21,432 nt of DNA, from positions 1 through 21,432 of the forward strand of contig JBHIAG010000030.1 in assembly GCA_046758465.1 (NCBI GenBank). Reading direction: 5' to 3'. Of the stretch, positions 1 through 6,148 are shown one piece after another (positions within the stretch are counted from its first letter, which is position 1; every line of letters starts with the position of its first letter). The stretch comes from JBHIAG01 sp046758465. Its GTDB lineage: Bacteria; Acidobacteriota; Terriglobia; Acidiferrales; 2-02-FULL-67-57. A program made the position numbers and the translations under genes. The notes below the pieces were generated by a model, which worked only from the letters and a program-made list of their open reading frames with translations, did no database searches and was not told where the DNA came from.

Positions 1-486
1 AGCAGCACCCGGTGGGGGCAGGTCGGAGTTGAAGATGCCGATCACAACTTTCCAGGTGCCGTCCGGTTGCTTTTTCCAGATGCTCACGCGCTTGCCCTCA
101 TCGCTTACCGCGTTCCCCTCGGCGTCCTTCAAGCTGTATGCATAGGTGCCCATCGAGTAAGCGAGGTCGCCCGCGGCTGAGACCTCAACCCGCGTCGCCC
201 CCCAAGTTACGGAAAACTCTTGGGCCTGGGTGTAGGGCAAGGCGAAGGCCCGGACGCTGTCTCTGCCGTCGATGCGCCCGGCGTTCGGGGGCAGCCACAC
301 GGCATCCTCGGCGGCAAAGGAAGCGTAGCCGGCGGCACCCTCTTCCCCCTTCTTGTTGGTGGCCTCGAGCCAGTCGCGCTCGGCTTGCTCGATAGCGGCC
401 TTTTCGGCCGCGATGTCCACCGGCGGAGCGCACCCGCTCGTTGCAAGCACGACTAATGCCGCCAAAAAGACCCCTAGTCTGCGCAT
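1..486 (-). CDS. DUF4440/SnoaL-like lipoprotein, 3' end cut off by window edge
   Basis: The frame is open from an ATG at 486 to the window edge, giving 162 codons with no stop, so the C-terminus lies outside. It begins with a lipoprotein signal peptide: MRR, a hydrophobic stretch, then ATSGC with the lipidated Cys at residue 19. The rest reads as a compact alpha+beta NTF2/SnoaL-like fold of the DUF4440 kind, with motifs such as WLPPNAGRIDG, GDLAYSMGTY and DGTWKVVIGIFNSD. Such proteins are usually exported and of unknown function. A purine-rich ribosome site (AGAGAGGG) lies 6 bases before the ATG. It is a paralogue of the gene at 2086-2568: both share LATSGCA.PVD, GDLAY and WKVVI.I.NSD, and the DNA is also visibly similar at both ends of the genes. 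Substrate or ligand cannot be inferred. Confidence 0.88.
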   Translation of the reverse strand, partial: MRRLGVFLAALVVLATSGCAPPVDIAAEKAAIEQAERDWLEATNKKGEEGAAGYASFAAEDAVWLPPNAGRIDGRDSVRAFALPYTQAQEFSVTWGATRVEVSAAGDLAYSMGTYAYSLKDAEGNAVSDEGKRVSIWKKQPDGTWKVVIGIFNSDLPPPGAA

Positions 487-840
487 GGTTGCCCTCTCTT
501 TCTGAAATGTGGGGAAATTCGAGGCGGCTACCCTAACCCTGCGCTTCGCGGGTGTCAACGAGAACTTTCAAGTCTACGCTTGCCAATCTTCCCCTCGATG
601 GTTTTAGGGTGGATCGATGGTTCGACAGCCTGCCCTTCCACCTGTGCTTCCAAGCCCGAATGTTATTTTATAGCGTCTAATGGCACATTCGGCAATCTGA
701 AGAAGCAGGAGCGGATGTTCTTGGCCCCGACCGGGGAACACGTGCCCTGCCGGCGGCTGGCTTGTTTCCAGCAACCGGGTTCACGCCGTGCAAAGGTTTG
801 GGAGCCGATTCGTTATCAGGAGAACCCTGCCGGAAGACTG
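487..840. other. Gap without a convincing gene
   Basis: Apart from the promoter at 530-558, nothing coding is convincing on either strand; the open frames crossing it lack family resemblance and ribosome sites. A short GC palindrome (CCCCG-AC-CGGGG, about 727-738) lies beyond the end of the 841-1185 gene on its strand, but no T-tract follows, so it is not called as a terminator. Confidence 0.5.
530..558 (-). promoter_or_regulatory. Predicted promoter of the first lipoprotein gene
   Basis: Read on the minus strand, a perfect TTGACA (553-558) is followed by a 17-base spacer and TAGGGT (530-535). The -10 box matches the sigma-70 consensus at only 3 of 6 positions, but the same architecture precedes the paralogous gene (2644-2672). 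The box lies 44 bases before the ATG. Confidence 0.5.
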
Positions 841-1185
841 TCAAGGCTCCGGGGGAGAAGCTCCTGTGGAAAGTTTGGCTCGAATTTGCAGGTAGGCGCG
901 GCCGCCACCCAGGCCAACGACCGCGATCACGGCGGCGTAGATGTACCACGGCAGTCCACGCCCGAACAGGATCAGGTACAGATAGGGGCAGCAGAAAGAA
1001 AATCCGGTTAAAAGAGCCGGCAGAAAGAGGGGCTCTTTCCGGCGATAACTGCGCAAAAGCCAGTAAAGGCCGGCGATGAACAAAGGAGTGGCGGCGAGAT
1101 AAATCGCCGCAAAGGTGAAAGGATTGACATTGTATTGGGCTCCCAGTTGGACAACCTGCTCCAAATACCGCGTCAACCAGCCCAT
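841..1185 (-). CDS. Small multi-pass membrane protein of unknown function
   Basis: This is a 114-residue protein from the ATG at 1185, beginning MGWLTRYLEQ. Three hydrophobic segments are visible: FAAIYLAATPLFIAGLYWLL, then LPALLTGFSFCCPYLYLILF, then WYIYAAVIAVVGLGGG. Basic RSYRRK residues lie between the first two. The sequence recalls small uncharacterised inner-membrane proteins with a YLYL...GR.(V/L)P signature that recur in environmental genomes, but no function is known to me. A TTG at 1198-1200, in the same frame, overlaps the TGA of the preceding small ORF (TTGA); it would add five residues and suggests translational coupling. It is the last gene of a minus-strand run starting at 1736. 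Confidence 0.65.
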   Translation of the reverse strand: MGWLTRYLEQVVQLGAQYNVNPFTFAAIYLAATPLFIAGLYWLLRSYRRKEPLFLPALLTGFSFCCPYLYLILFGRGLPWYIYAAVIAVVGLGGGRAYLQIRAKLSTGASPPEP

Positions 1186-1196
1186 GGGGTGTCTTT

Positions 1197-1349
1197 TCAA
1201 AGTGGCCCGGTTGTGCCCAGGCCCGTTTCAAAGCTGACCGGATTCTCGGGAACGCCATTGTATCTACTAAACAGGGATTCCCACTCCTCCGCCAGCGCTA
1301 GTAGTTCCTCATCAACCATTTGTGCGTAGGTGTTCTCGTAATCGTGCAT
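1197..1349 (-). CDS. Small 50-residue acidic protein with a DEELLALA motif
   Basis: The reading frame from the ATG at 1349 encodes MHDYENTYAQMVDEELLALA followed by EEWESLFSRY and a less ordered tail, stopping at TGA 1197-1199. The N-terminal pattern (acidic, Y..M.DEELL.LA.E..SL) resembles the short helical motif at the start of many small uncharacterised bacterial proteins. In those I recall, the helix is followed by A..AL..EL, which is missing here, so this copy may be truncated or diverged. It starts 9 bases after the stop of the preceding small frame. A purine-rich AGAAGGTGAG lies upstream, and its stop overlaps the alternative TTG start of the membrane protein. Confidence 0.5.
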   Translation of the reverse strand: MHDYENTYAQMVDEELLALAEEWESLFSRYNGVPENPVSFETGLGTTGPL

Positions 1350-1358
1350 GCGGTTTCT

Positions 1359-1448
1359 CTAGCTCACCTTCTTCCTATCCCTGATCACCCGCATCCTCTC
1401 CAACACTTCGTCTCGCTTGACCAGGCCCCTTTCTTCCAGTAGCTCCAC
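1359..1448 (-). CDS. Very small helical ORF, start uncertain
   Basis: From the GTG at 1448 this encodes VELLEERGLVKRDEVLERMR and a short basic tail, ending at TAG 1359-1361. The same frame is open back to the RAM-gene stop at 1506-1508 and would add a stretch ending AEPITLTAL, which looks coding, but no ATG, GTG or TTG is available there. An AAGGA-type ribosome site sits near 1488-1494. The pattern ALVELLEE.GL..R.EVLER is typical of short helix-turn-helix-like or subunit-interface segments. Either a non-canonical start is used or this is the 3' remnant of a gene that lost its start. Function unknown. Confidence 0.33.
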   Translation of the reverse strand: MELLEERGLVKRDEVLERMRVIRDRKKVS

Positions 1449-1505
1449 CAGGGCTGTCAGTGTGATGGGCTCGGCGGCTAGTAACTTTCCTTCACGTGAC
1501 GCACC

Positions 1506-1736
1506 TTACGACCCCAAAGCAATATGAGTCTCGGTGTGGTCCACTCCCGAAGTCTTCCGAATCTTGTCGAAGACGAGTTGTTGCAGAGCCTCCTGAGTTG
1601 CGCCTTCAATCAGGACAATTATCTCTGGCTGGCCCCAGCAAACGTCGGCATATCTGACACGTTCGATAGCAGGCAATCGTTGGGCCACGTCAGTGGATTT
1701 ATCTTTCGTAACGCTGACAAAAACGTAGGCTCTCAT
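1506..1736 (-). CDS. Stand-alone Lrp/AsnC ligand-binding (RAM) domain protein
   Basis: The protein has 76 residues, MRAYVFVSVTKDKSTDVAQR through VDHTETHIALGS. It aligns with the C-terminal RAM (ACT-like, beta-alpha-beta-beta-alpha-beta) domain of Lrp/AsnC regulators: AYVFVSV, then AQRL..I..V..AD.CWG, EIIVLIEG and a terminal V..T.THIAL. There is no DNA-binding helix-turn-helix, so this is an SMLRP-type single-domain protein. In known members such domains form dimers or octamers that bind amino acids and may modulate full-length Lrp proteins. A very strong AGGAGG lies 8 bases before the ATG. A good promoter lies at 1827-1855. It heads the small-gene run 1736-841. Confidence 0.85.
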   Translation of the reverse strand: MRAYVFVSVTKDKSTDVAQRLPAIERVRYADVCWGQPEIIVLIEGATQEALQQLVFDKIRKTSGVDHTETHIALGS

Positions 1737-2085
1737 GCGTATGCCCTCCTATCTTGTTCAGAGGTGCTGCTAGAGGTCGAGTGTGAGACGATAAGAGATG
1801 CCGCAGGAACCTCCCCTTTGACTCAGAATCTAACGCCAGGGGCGAGGACTGTCAACCAAGAAGGTAATTTGCTTGGTATCGTAAGCAGCTTGGTGACAGC
1901 CGATTTCACAACTACTTGCGTCTGGAAACTAGAGTCTCATCTCTCGCCAGACACCCCACCCCCGATGCGCCCAGCCGGTAGGGTCTAGGTCTGAATCACT
2001 GAATCAGATTCCCCAAAGTCCCCACAAAAGTAGAGCAATGTAGAGACTTTGCCCAAAGTGAATCAGGGGTTATATGGGATGGCGC
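1737..2085. other. Intergenic stretch with promoter and small repeats
   Basis: No gene is supported. It holds the promoter at 1827-1855, a perfect tandem duplication of CTGAATCA (1991-1998, 1999-2006), and a small inverted repeat ACTTTG-CC-CAAAGT (2046-2059). The latter lies about 30 bases beyond the stop of the lipoprotein gene at 2086 on that gene's strand. No T-run follows, so a terminator role is uncertain. Confidence 0.5.
1827..1855 (-). promoter_or_regulatory. Predicted sigma-70 promoter of the RAM-domain gene run
   Basis: On the minus strand a perfect TTGACA (1850-1855), a 17-base spacer and TAGATT (1827-1832, 4 of 6 to TATAAT) point to the ATG at 1736, with an untranslated leader of about 85 bases. 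Confidence 0.55.
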
Positions 2086-2568
2086 CTACTCCGGGAGGTT
2101 CAGGCGGCGGAGCTGGTCGGAGTTCCAGATGTCGATGACAACTTTCCAAGAGCCATCGAGCTGCTTCTTGAAAACGGTGATGTCCTTGCCCCTGTCGGTG
2201 ACAGCCTCCCCTTCTGGCGGTGTCAGTACGATTTCGTACGCATATGACACATAGGCCAAATCGCCGCCGCGGGAAACCTCCACTTTGCTTAGGTCATGGG
2301 ACACGGCGAGGTTCGCGCTCGCCATCAAGGCCGACACGTACTCGCGGATGGCTTCCTTGCCGACGACGGCGGGCTCATTAGGCGGCATCATGATGGCATC
2401 GTCGGTAAAAAATCCAAACCAGCGGGCAATATCACCGGCGTTAGCGGCGGTCTGCATCTGGTGGTCTACGGCGCGGATGGCGGCTGCTTCCGCCTCCACG
2501 TCTACCGGCTGAGCACATCCGCTGGTTGCAAGCACCAAGAGAATCAGAGCAATTCCCACCTTTCGCAT
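2086..2568 (-). CDS. DUF4440/SnoaL-like lipoprotein (second copy)
   Basis: This 160-residue protein has a lipoprotein signal peptide (hydrophobic IALILLVLATSGC, Cys 18) followed by an NTF2/SnoaL-like DUF4440 domain. Typical elements are the N-terminal helix AIRAVDHQMQTAANAGDIAR, the FFTDDAIMMPPNEPAVVGKE segment, and the strands VSRGGDLAYVSYAYEI, DITVFKK and GSWKVVIDIWNSD. The family occurs as isolated exported proteins or as subunits near enzymes; no catalytic residues can be assigned. AAGGAGAG sits 5 bases before the ATG. It is a paralogue of the gene at 1-486, with the same orientation and a nearly identical promoter arrangement, suggesting duplication with the RAM-gene run lying between the copies. 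Confidence 0.88.
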   Translation of the reverse strand: MRKVGIALILLVLATSGCAQPVDVEAEAAAIRAVDHQMQTAANAGDIARWFGFFTDDAIMMPPNEPAVVGKEAIREYVSALMASANLAVSHDLSKVEVSRGGDLAYVSYAYEIVLTPPEGEAVTDRGKDITVFKKQLDGSWKVVIDIWNSDQLRRLNLPE

Positions 2569-2643
2569 GGTTACTCTCCTTCACTCAGAGGGAGGGGCCG
2601 GAGGCTAGCATCAGCCACCTCCTCGTGAACCCCCGTGTCCGCC

Positions 2644-2672
2644 ACCCTACGCCCCGCCCGCAGGCAAGTCAA
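2644..2672 (-). promoter_or_regulatory. Predicted promoter of the second lipoprotein gene
   Basis: On the minus strand TTGACT (2667-2672), a 17-base spacer and TAGGGT (2644-2649) reproduce the arrangement before the paralogue, with an identical -10 box and the same spacing. The -10 lies 75 bases before the ATG at 2568. Confidence 0.5.
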
Positions 2673-2736
2673 CGCGACCGGTCTACGTGGGGAAGTTAGG
2701 CGGCGGAAAAGGTTTTACAAGTGGAACCTCATTGCG

Positions 2737-2849
2737 GCGGATCCGCGCGCAGCCGATCCGCAGCCTGAGCGGTCTCAGCCACCCGGAGGGCGATCCGGGC
2801 GGCTCGCCAAGTTGGGCACTGCGACCCTGTTCAAGCCCCCTATCGGGCT
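2737..2849. repeat. Cluster of short perfect inverted repeats
   Basis: Within about 110 bases there are four perfect inverted repeats: GCGGATCCGC (2737-2746), CTGAG-CGGT-CTCAG (2765-2778), CCCGGA-GGGCGA-TCCGGG (2782-2799) and AGCCC-CCTATC-GGGCT (2834-2849). No open frame here resembles a protein. It lies between the end of the corrinoid cassette and the promoter of the lipoprotein gene. It could be a structured 3' region, a small RNA, or simply GC-rich spacer. Confidence 0.4.
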
Positions 2850-2871
2850 CGCTAGGAGTGGGTCGGGAGTA

Positions 2872-2892
2872 AAGACCAGAAGGTTTGGTCCT
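2872..2892 (-). terminator. Possible weak terminator of the corrinoid cassette
   Basis: Read on the minus strand, AGGACCA and TGGTCTT form a 7-base stem (one G-U pair) around a 7-base loop, 10 bases after the TAG of the corrinoid-protein gene. Only TTTAC follows, so as an intrinsic terminator it is weak. Confidence 0.35.
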
Positions 2893-2902
2893 GACTAGCC
2901 GA

Positions 2903-3541
2903 TCAACCTAGGCCGAGGAGCGCCTTCACGCGCATCACGGCATTGGCTGCGTCGTAGCCGTATGCGTCAGCGCCAATTTCTTGCGCATACTCGCCGGAGA
3001 GAGGTGCACCCCCGATAATCGTCTTGATTCTGCCTCGCAAGCCACGGTGCCCTAGAATCCCAATGACCTCTTTCATGCGCGGCATGGTTGTCGTTAGCAA
3101 GGCAGACATGCCAATAATGGGAACATTCTCAGTAAGTGCCGCATCCACGAATCGGACCGAGGGAACATCATAACCCAGATCGATCACTTCCAAGCCAGCC
3201 CCTCGCAGCATGACAGCCACAAGGTTCTTTCCGATGTCGTGCAGGTCACCTTGCACCGTCCCGAGGACTATTTTGCCCAGTCTGGGTACATTCTGCCGGG
3301 CCAGGAAAGGTTTCAGCAGGTCGAGGCCGGCATTCATGGCCTTGGCAGCAAGCAGCAGGTCGGGAAGAAAAACTTCGTGTCGCCGAAAGCGGTCACTGAC
3401 CAAGTTCATTCCCGCAATAAGACCTCCATGAAAGACTTGGTCAGCAGGAATGCCCTTCTGGGCGGCCTGCTGTGTCAAGGCGCGGGCTCGGACATGGTCA
3501 CCCTCCTGAACACTCTCCGAAATGGCCTCCAGAATCTCCAT
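2903..3541 (-). CDS. Corrinoid protein of a methyltransferase system (MtbC/MttC-like)
   Basis: This 212-residue protein carries the methyl group on cobalamin between a substrate methyltransferase and an acceptor methyltransferase. Residues 1-85 form the helical B12-binding cap, with the GLIAGMNLVSDRF and EVFLPDLLLAAKAM signature. Residues 88-212 form the Rossmann-like B12-binding domain, with GDLHDIGKN (lower axial ligand His 101), then GMSALLTTTM and IIGGAPLS. Length is usual for MtbC/MttC/MtmC proteins. A strong AAGGAGG lies 7 bases before the ATG. The gene starts inside the 3' end of the preceding gene (44-base overlap) and is the last gene of the cassette beginning at 5740. The substrate is not predictable from this subunit. 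Confidence 0.93.
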   Translation of the reverse strand: MEILEAISESVQEGDHVRARALTQQAAQKGIPADQVFHGGLIAGMNLVSDRFRRHEVFLPDLLLAAKAMNAGLDLLKPFLARQNVPRLGKIVLGTVQGDLHDIGKNLVAVMLRGAGLEVIDLGYDVPSVRFVDAALTENVPIIGMSALLTTTMPRMKEVIGILGHRGLRGRIKTIIGGAPLSGEYAQEIGADAYGYDAANAVMRVKALLGLG

Positions 3542-4283
3542 GATCCAGCCTCCTTCCAGTCTCAGGCGGGTTTCTGGCTAGGACAGAGGCAATTCGTCCT
3601 AGGCATCGCCGTTCTCGACACCCATCACAGAAAGGGAATTTGGGACGGAAACAATGGATCCGTGCTGGCCCCGCAATGAGGACACCAGACACTGACTTCA
3701 GGGGCTGCATCAGGAAACTGTCATTCAGCGTGATACCGACCTGTTCCGGACGGAGGTACTCGAATAACTGGGCCTGCCCACTTACATCCCAGCCGCAATA
3801 GCCTGGGCTGTATGGAAGCATTTTGGTTTGCTCCGAAGCACGATCCGCCCCGACCAAAGCGGCGAGGTAGCTGATTCCCAGCGAGTGGGACAGCCGGTCA
3901 GTTGCGTCCGATGCTACAGCGTCCAACATGACAGCGAGGGGTAGCTCACCTGCGGCAAACAATTCCCGAATGTACGCGCTTACTCGTTCCCCGATAGTGG
4001 CAGCAAAAAGAGCAAGACCCTCGGCCAAGGGGAAGATTCGGGGAAGTGGACTCTCAATCGCATTCTTTCCTAGGCCAGCATAGACACGGGCGAAATCCTC
4101 TGAATCGATCTCCCGGAAAACGCCCTGTGGGATCGCCAGCTCTGCGTACAGCTGCAGGGCAGTCATCAGCAATCCCCAGACACGTGGGGATGGTTCTGTA
4201 CCTTCCGGAAAATTCTGTCCGCGAAGAATGACCTCGGGATCAGGCATTGTTTCGGCGACGGTGAGATGCATGACTGTGTTCAT
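3498..4283 (-). CDS. Stand-alone MetH-type cobalamin reactivation domain protein with C-terminal Cys cluster
   Basis: The 261-residue product resembles the SAM-binding activation domain of cobalamin-dependent methionine synthase. The clearest segment is MLPYSPGYCGWDVSGQ...LF..L.PEQVGITLN.S.LM.P.KSVSGVLIAG, matching the MetH Y(S/A)PGY and SVSG regions. MetH's conserved Arg ahead of the PGY motif is not visible. The C-terminus adds four cysteines spaced C-x7-C-x2-C-x4-C (HCFRPKFPFCDGCRERRC), which could ligate an iron-sulfur cluster or zinc. In corrinoid methyltransferase systems a protein must reduce inactive Co(II) cobalamin; this gene, placed between methyltransferase and corrinoid protein, is a reasonable candidate (inference). 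Its ATG overlaps the methyltransferase stop as ATGA. The last 14 codons overlap the corrinoid-protein gene, so the tail may be extended by loss of an earlier stop. Confidence 0.8.
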   Translation of the reverse strand: MNTVMHLTVAETMPDPEVILRGQNFPEGTEPSPRVWGLLMTALQLYAELAIPQGVFREIDSEDFARVYAGLGKNAIESPLPRIFPLAEGLALFAATIGERVSAYIRELFAAGELPLAVMLDAVASDATDRLSHSLGISYLAALVGADRASEQTKMLPYSPGYCGWDVSGQAQLFEYLRPEQVGITLNDSFLMQPLKSVSGVLIAGPARIHCFRPKFPFCDGCRERRCLGRIASVLARNPPETGRRLDHGDSGGHFGECSGG

Positions 4284-5740
4284 GACTCGCAGACGGGCAA
4301 TCCCTCCATTCCGACCCGCATAGCCTCAGCCTCCATGAGGCGGGTCAACTCCGCTTTCACGTTGTCTGAGAGGCGTGAAGGTATATAGCCTGTGATCTGC
4401 CGACTGACTTCCCTCTCCGCCCGGTCACGCAGAGTCATTCCACCTTCTTCGAGCCAACGGGACCGGCTGGCCCGGTCGATGACCGGCCCCGGAAAAAAAA
4501 CTTGTCGATGCAGATGGCGCCGTGTGTGGTCCGCGATTAGCAGGTGTTGCTCCCGCAGCAGCTCTTCCAGCAACGGTGTGGCAGGAAAATCCTCGCAAGG
4601 CTCGATGCCCTGCAGCAACCGGTAGGCCATACCGCAAATCTCATTGTCGACAACCAGCTTCTCTAGGCTCTGGCAGCTCTCAAAATCCAGCATGCCCGGC
4701 CCGGAAATGCTGTTGATACCGCATAAGGTTGCCAAGAGCGCGCCCACGGCCGTTTCGAGTCCTGCCTGTGTGTCCAGTTGCTTGGCATCAGACAGCGAAA
4801 TGTAGCCCTGTGTGGGCATCCCTAGATACTTGCCGATCTCACTGGCCGCACAGGTTAACAGCATACTCTCGATGGCACCCAAAGGGGTGGTTTCAAAGCG
4901 GATGTCGAATATCGCCGAGGAGCTGCCGTAGAGTACCGGTGTGCCTGGCTGAGCCAGTTGGCTGATGACAAGGCCGCTGAGGTTTTCGGCGGTGTGTTGA
5001 ATGAGGGTTCCAACCAGGGTGACCGGTGCCATGAAGCCAGAAAGGGGCACAGCTACAAGTTCAATCGGAATGCCCCAGCGAGCACAATCCAGTAGGTTCT
5101 GGCTGGTGACGTCGGTCCACTTCAGAGGTGAAGTGGGACAACAGGTGAAAATGGCCATAGGTCGTGCGCGTAGATCCTTGGCATTGCCACGCACCACAAG
5201 CTGCATATCCTTCATGACCTCGAAGGATTCGACAGTAAAGGCCCCTGTCACAACCGGTTTCTCACCGTATAACAGGCTCAAGTAAAGGCGATAGCTGTCC
5301 GAGATATTCTCGTGCACGTCAGCAGGGATAAGTGCCGTGCTCTGAGAAGCCAGATGCGGCAGCGCGCTTACGAGTTTTACGTAGCGAATGTAATCACCCG
5401 TACAGGGCGTGCGCATTTCGCCGCTGTGGTTGTCCAGGATTCGAATCGCGGCCGAGCCAGGGGTGAAGTAAACGCTGTCACCAGAGAAATCATGTGTTTG
5501 GCGACCAAGGGCGTCGTACAAGCGGAAGGCGCGGGGAACCGTTTGAAGCCCGCGGTCTATCAGGTCGGGAGTGAACCGCACGCGCTGCCGCTCCTTGTCG
5601 ATCTCGGCGCCGTAATCCGCAAGCAAGGAAACGACGTTTTCGTTATGAATTTCCACCCCCAAGGTACAGAGCACTTTGCGCCCCTCGCTGACTATTTCCT
5701 CGATGAGTTCCTTCGTCAGGAGGGAGAGTCGAGGCCGCAT
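4280..5740 (-). CDS. MttB-family (COG5598) corrinoid methyltransferase, non-pyrrolysine type
   Basis: This 486-residue protein belongs to the trimethylamine methyltransferase (MttB) superfamily by overall sequence: the N-terminal TLGVEIHNENVVSLLADYGA and VRFTPDLIDR, a middle FTCCPTSPLKWTD and PLSGFMAPVTLVGTLIQHTA, then YGSSSAIFDIRFETTPLGA and GINSISGPGMLDFESCQSLE. True MttB reads an in-frame TAG as pyrrolysine; this frame has none, so it is a non-Pyl homologue, like those known to demethylate quaternary amines such as glycine betaine. The particular substrate is unknown. It would transfer a methyl group to the corrinoid protein at 2903-3541. Start: ATG at 5740 with AGGAAG 8 bases upstream. 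Stop overlaps the next start (ATGA), implying coupled translation of the three-gene cassette. Confidence 0.9.
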   Translation of the reverse strand: MRPRLSLLTKELIEEIVSEGRKVLCTLGVEIHNENVVSLLADYGAEIDKERQRVRFTPDLIDRGLQTVPRAFRLYDALGRQTHDFSGDSVYFTPGSAAIRILDNHSGEMRTPCTGDYIRYVKLVSALPHLASQSTALIPADVHENISDSYRLYLSLLYGEKPVVTGAFTVESFEVMKDMQLVVRGNAKDLRARPMAIFTCCPTSPLKWTDVTSQNLLDCARWGIPIELVAVPLSGFMAPVTLVGTLIQHTAENLSGLVISQLAQPGTPVLYGSSSAIFDIRFETTPLGAIESMLLTCAASEIGKYLGMPTQGYISLSDAKQLDTQAGLETAVGALLATLCGINSISGPGMLDFESCQSLEKLVVDNEICGMAYRLLQGIEPCEDFPATPLLEELLREQHLLIADHTRRHLHRQVFFPGPVIDRASRSRWLEEGGMTLRDRAEREVSRQITGYIPSRLSDNVKAELTRLMEAEAMRVGMEGLPVCES

Positions 5741-6148
5741 TGAGTATTCTTCCTGCTGCAGTATACTCTTGTCTTGCAGACAGCCGATCCTTCGTTACCA
5801 TCTTTTAGAGCATCATGGGGGCGCTGTCAACACGGTTTCGAACGAGCCTCAATTATTTGTTCTCATTGTCGGTCCAATCGTGACCTGCCCGAGTTATTCC
5901 CCCTCTAGTCCCCTCCCGGTTCAAGCAGGGGTAAGGAAGAGGGGTGCCAAGAGGGGGTGCACAACGCATCTAATTGAATCTAGTGGACTTGTAGTGCTCA
6001 GAAAGGTGAAAACACCCCTCTTCGTGGTACTGATCCTAGGCTGTGTGTATATGACCGCATTCTAGCGGCAAGCTTCCTGTGCGAGCAGACCCACTTCGTC
6101 ACAGCGCGTGGTGAGCAAGCATTTGAGTGGCTGCAGCGCAGCCTCCAG
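5741..6148. other. Gene-poor stretch upstream of the methyltransferase cassette
   Basis: No gene is convincing. The promoter of the cassette should be here on the minus strand, but only an isolated TATACT (5760-5765) is seen, too close to the ribosome site and without a -35 box. No cobalamin-riboswitch B12 box was recognised. An 11-base inverted repeat is listed separately. Confidence 0.5.
5936..6023. repeat. 11-base perfect inverted repeat, 66 bases apart
   Basis: GAAGAGGGGTG (5936-5946) is matched by its reverse complement CACCCCTCTTC (6013-6023). It could be chance, a long hairpin base, or ends of a small degenerate element; no transposase lies between. Confidence 0.3.

Noticed and set aside
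677..1258. 193-residue minus-strand frame overlapping the small membrane gene
   Set aside because: Arg/Pro/Ser-rich composition typical of a wrong frame; the overlapping frame encodes clean transmembrane segments.
4280..5740. Pyrrolysine-containing MttB
   Set aside because: The frame runs through without any in-frame TAG and ends on TGA.
5741..5790. TATACT at 5760-5765 as promoter of the methyltransferase cassette
   Set aside because: No -35 box, and the transcript would start on top of the ribosome site.
5741..6000. Cobalamin riboswitch before the corrinoid cassette
   Set aside because: No recognisable B12 box or matching stems on the minus strand; a covariance-model scan would settle it.
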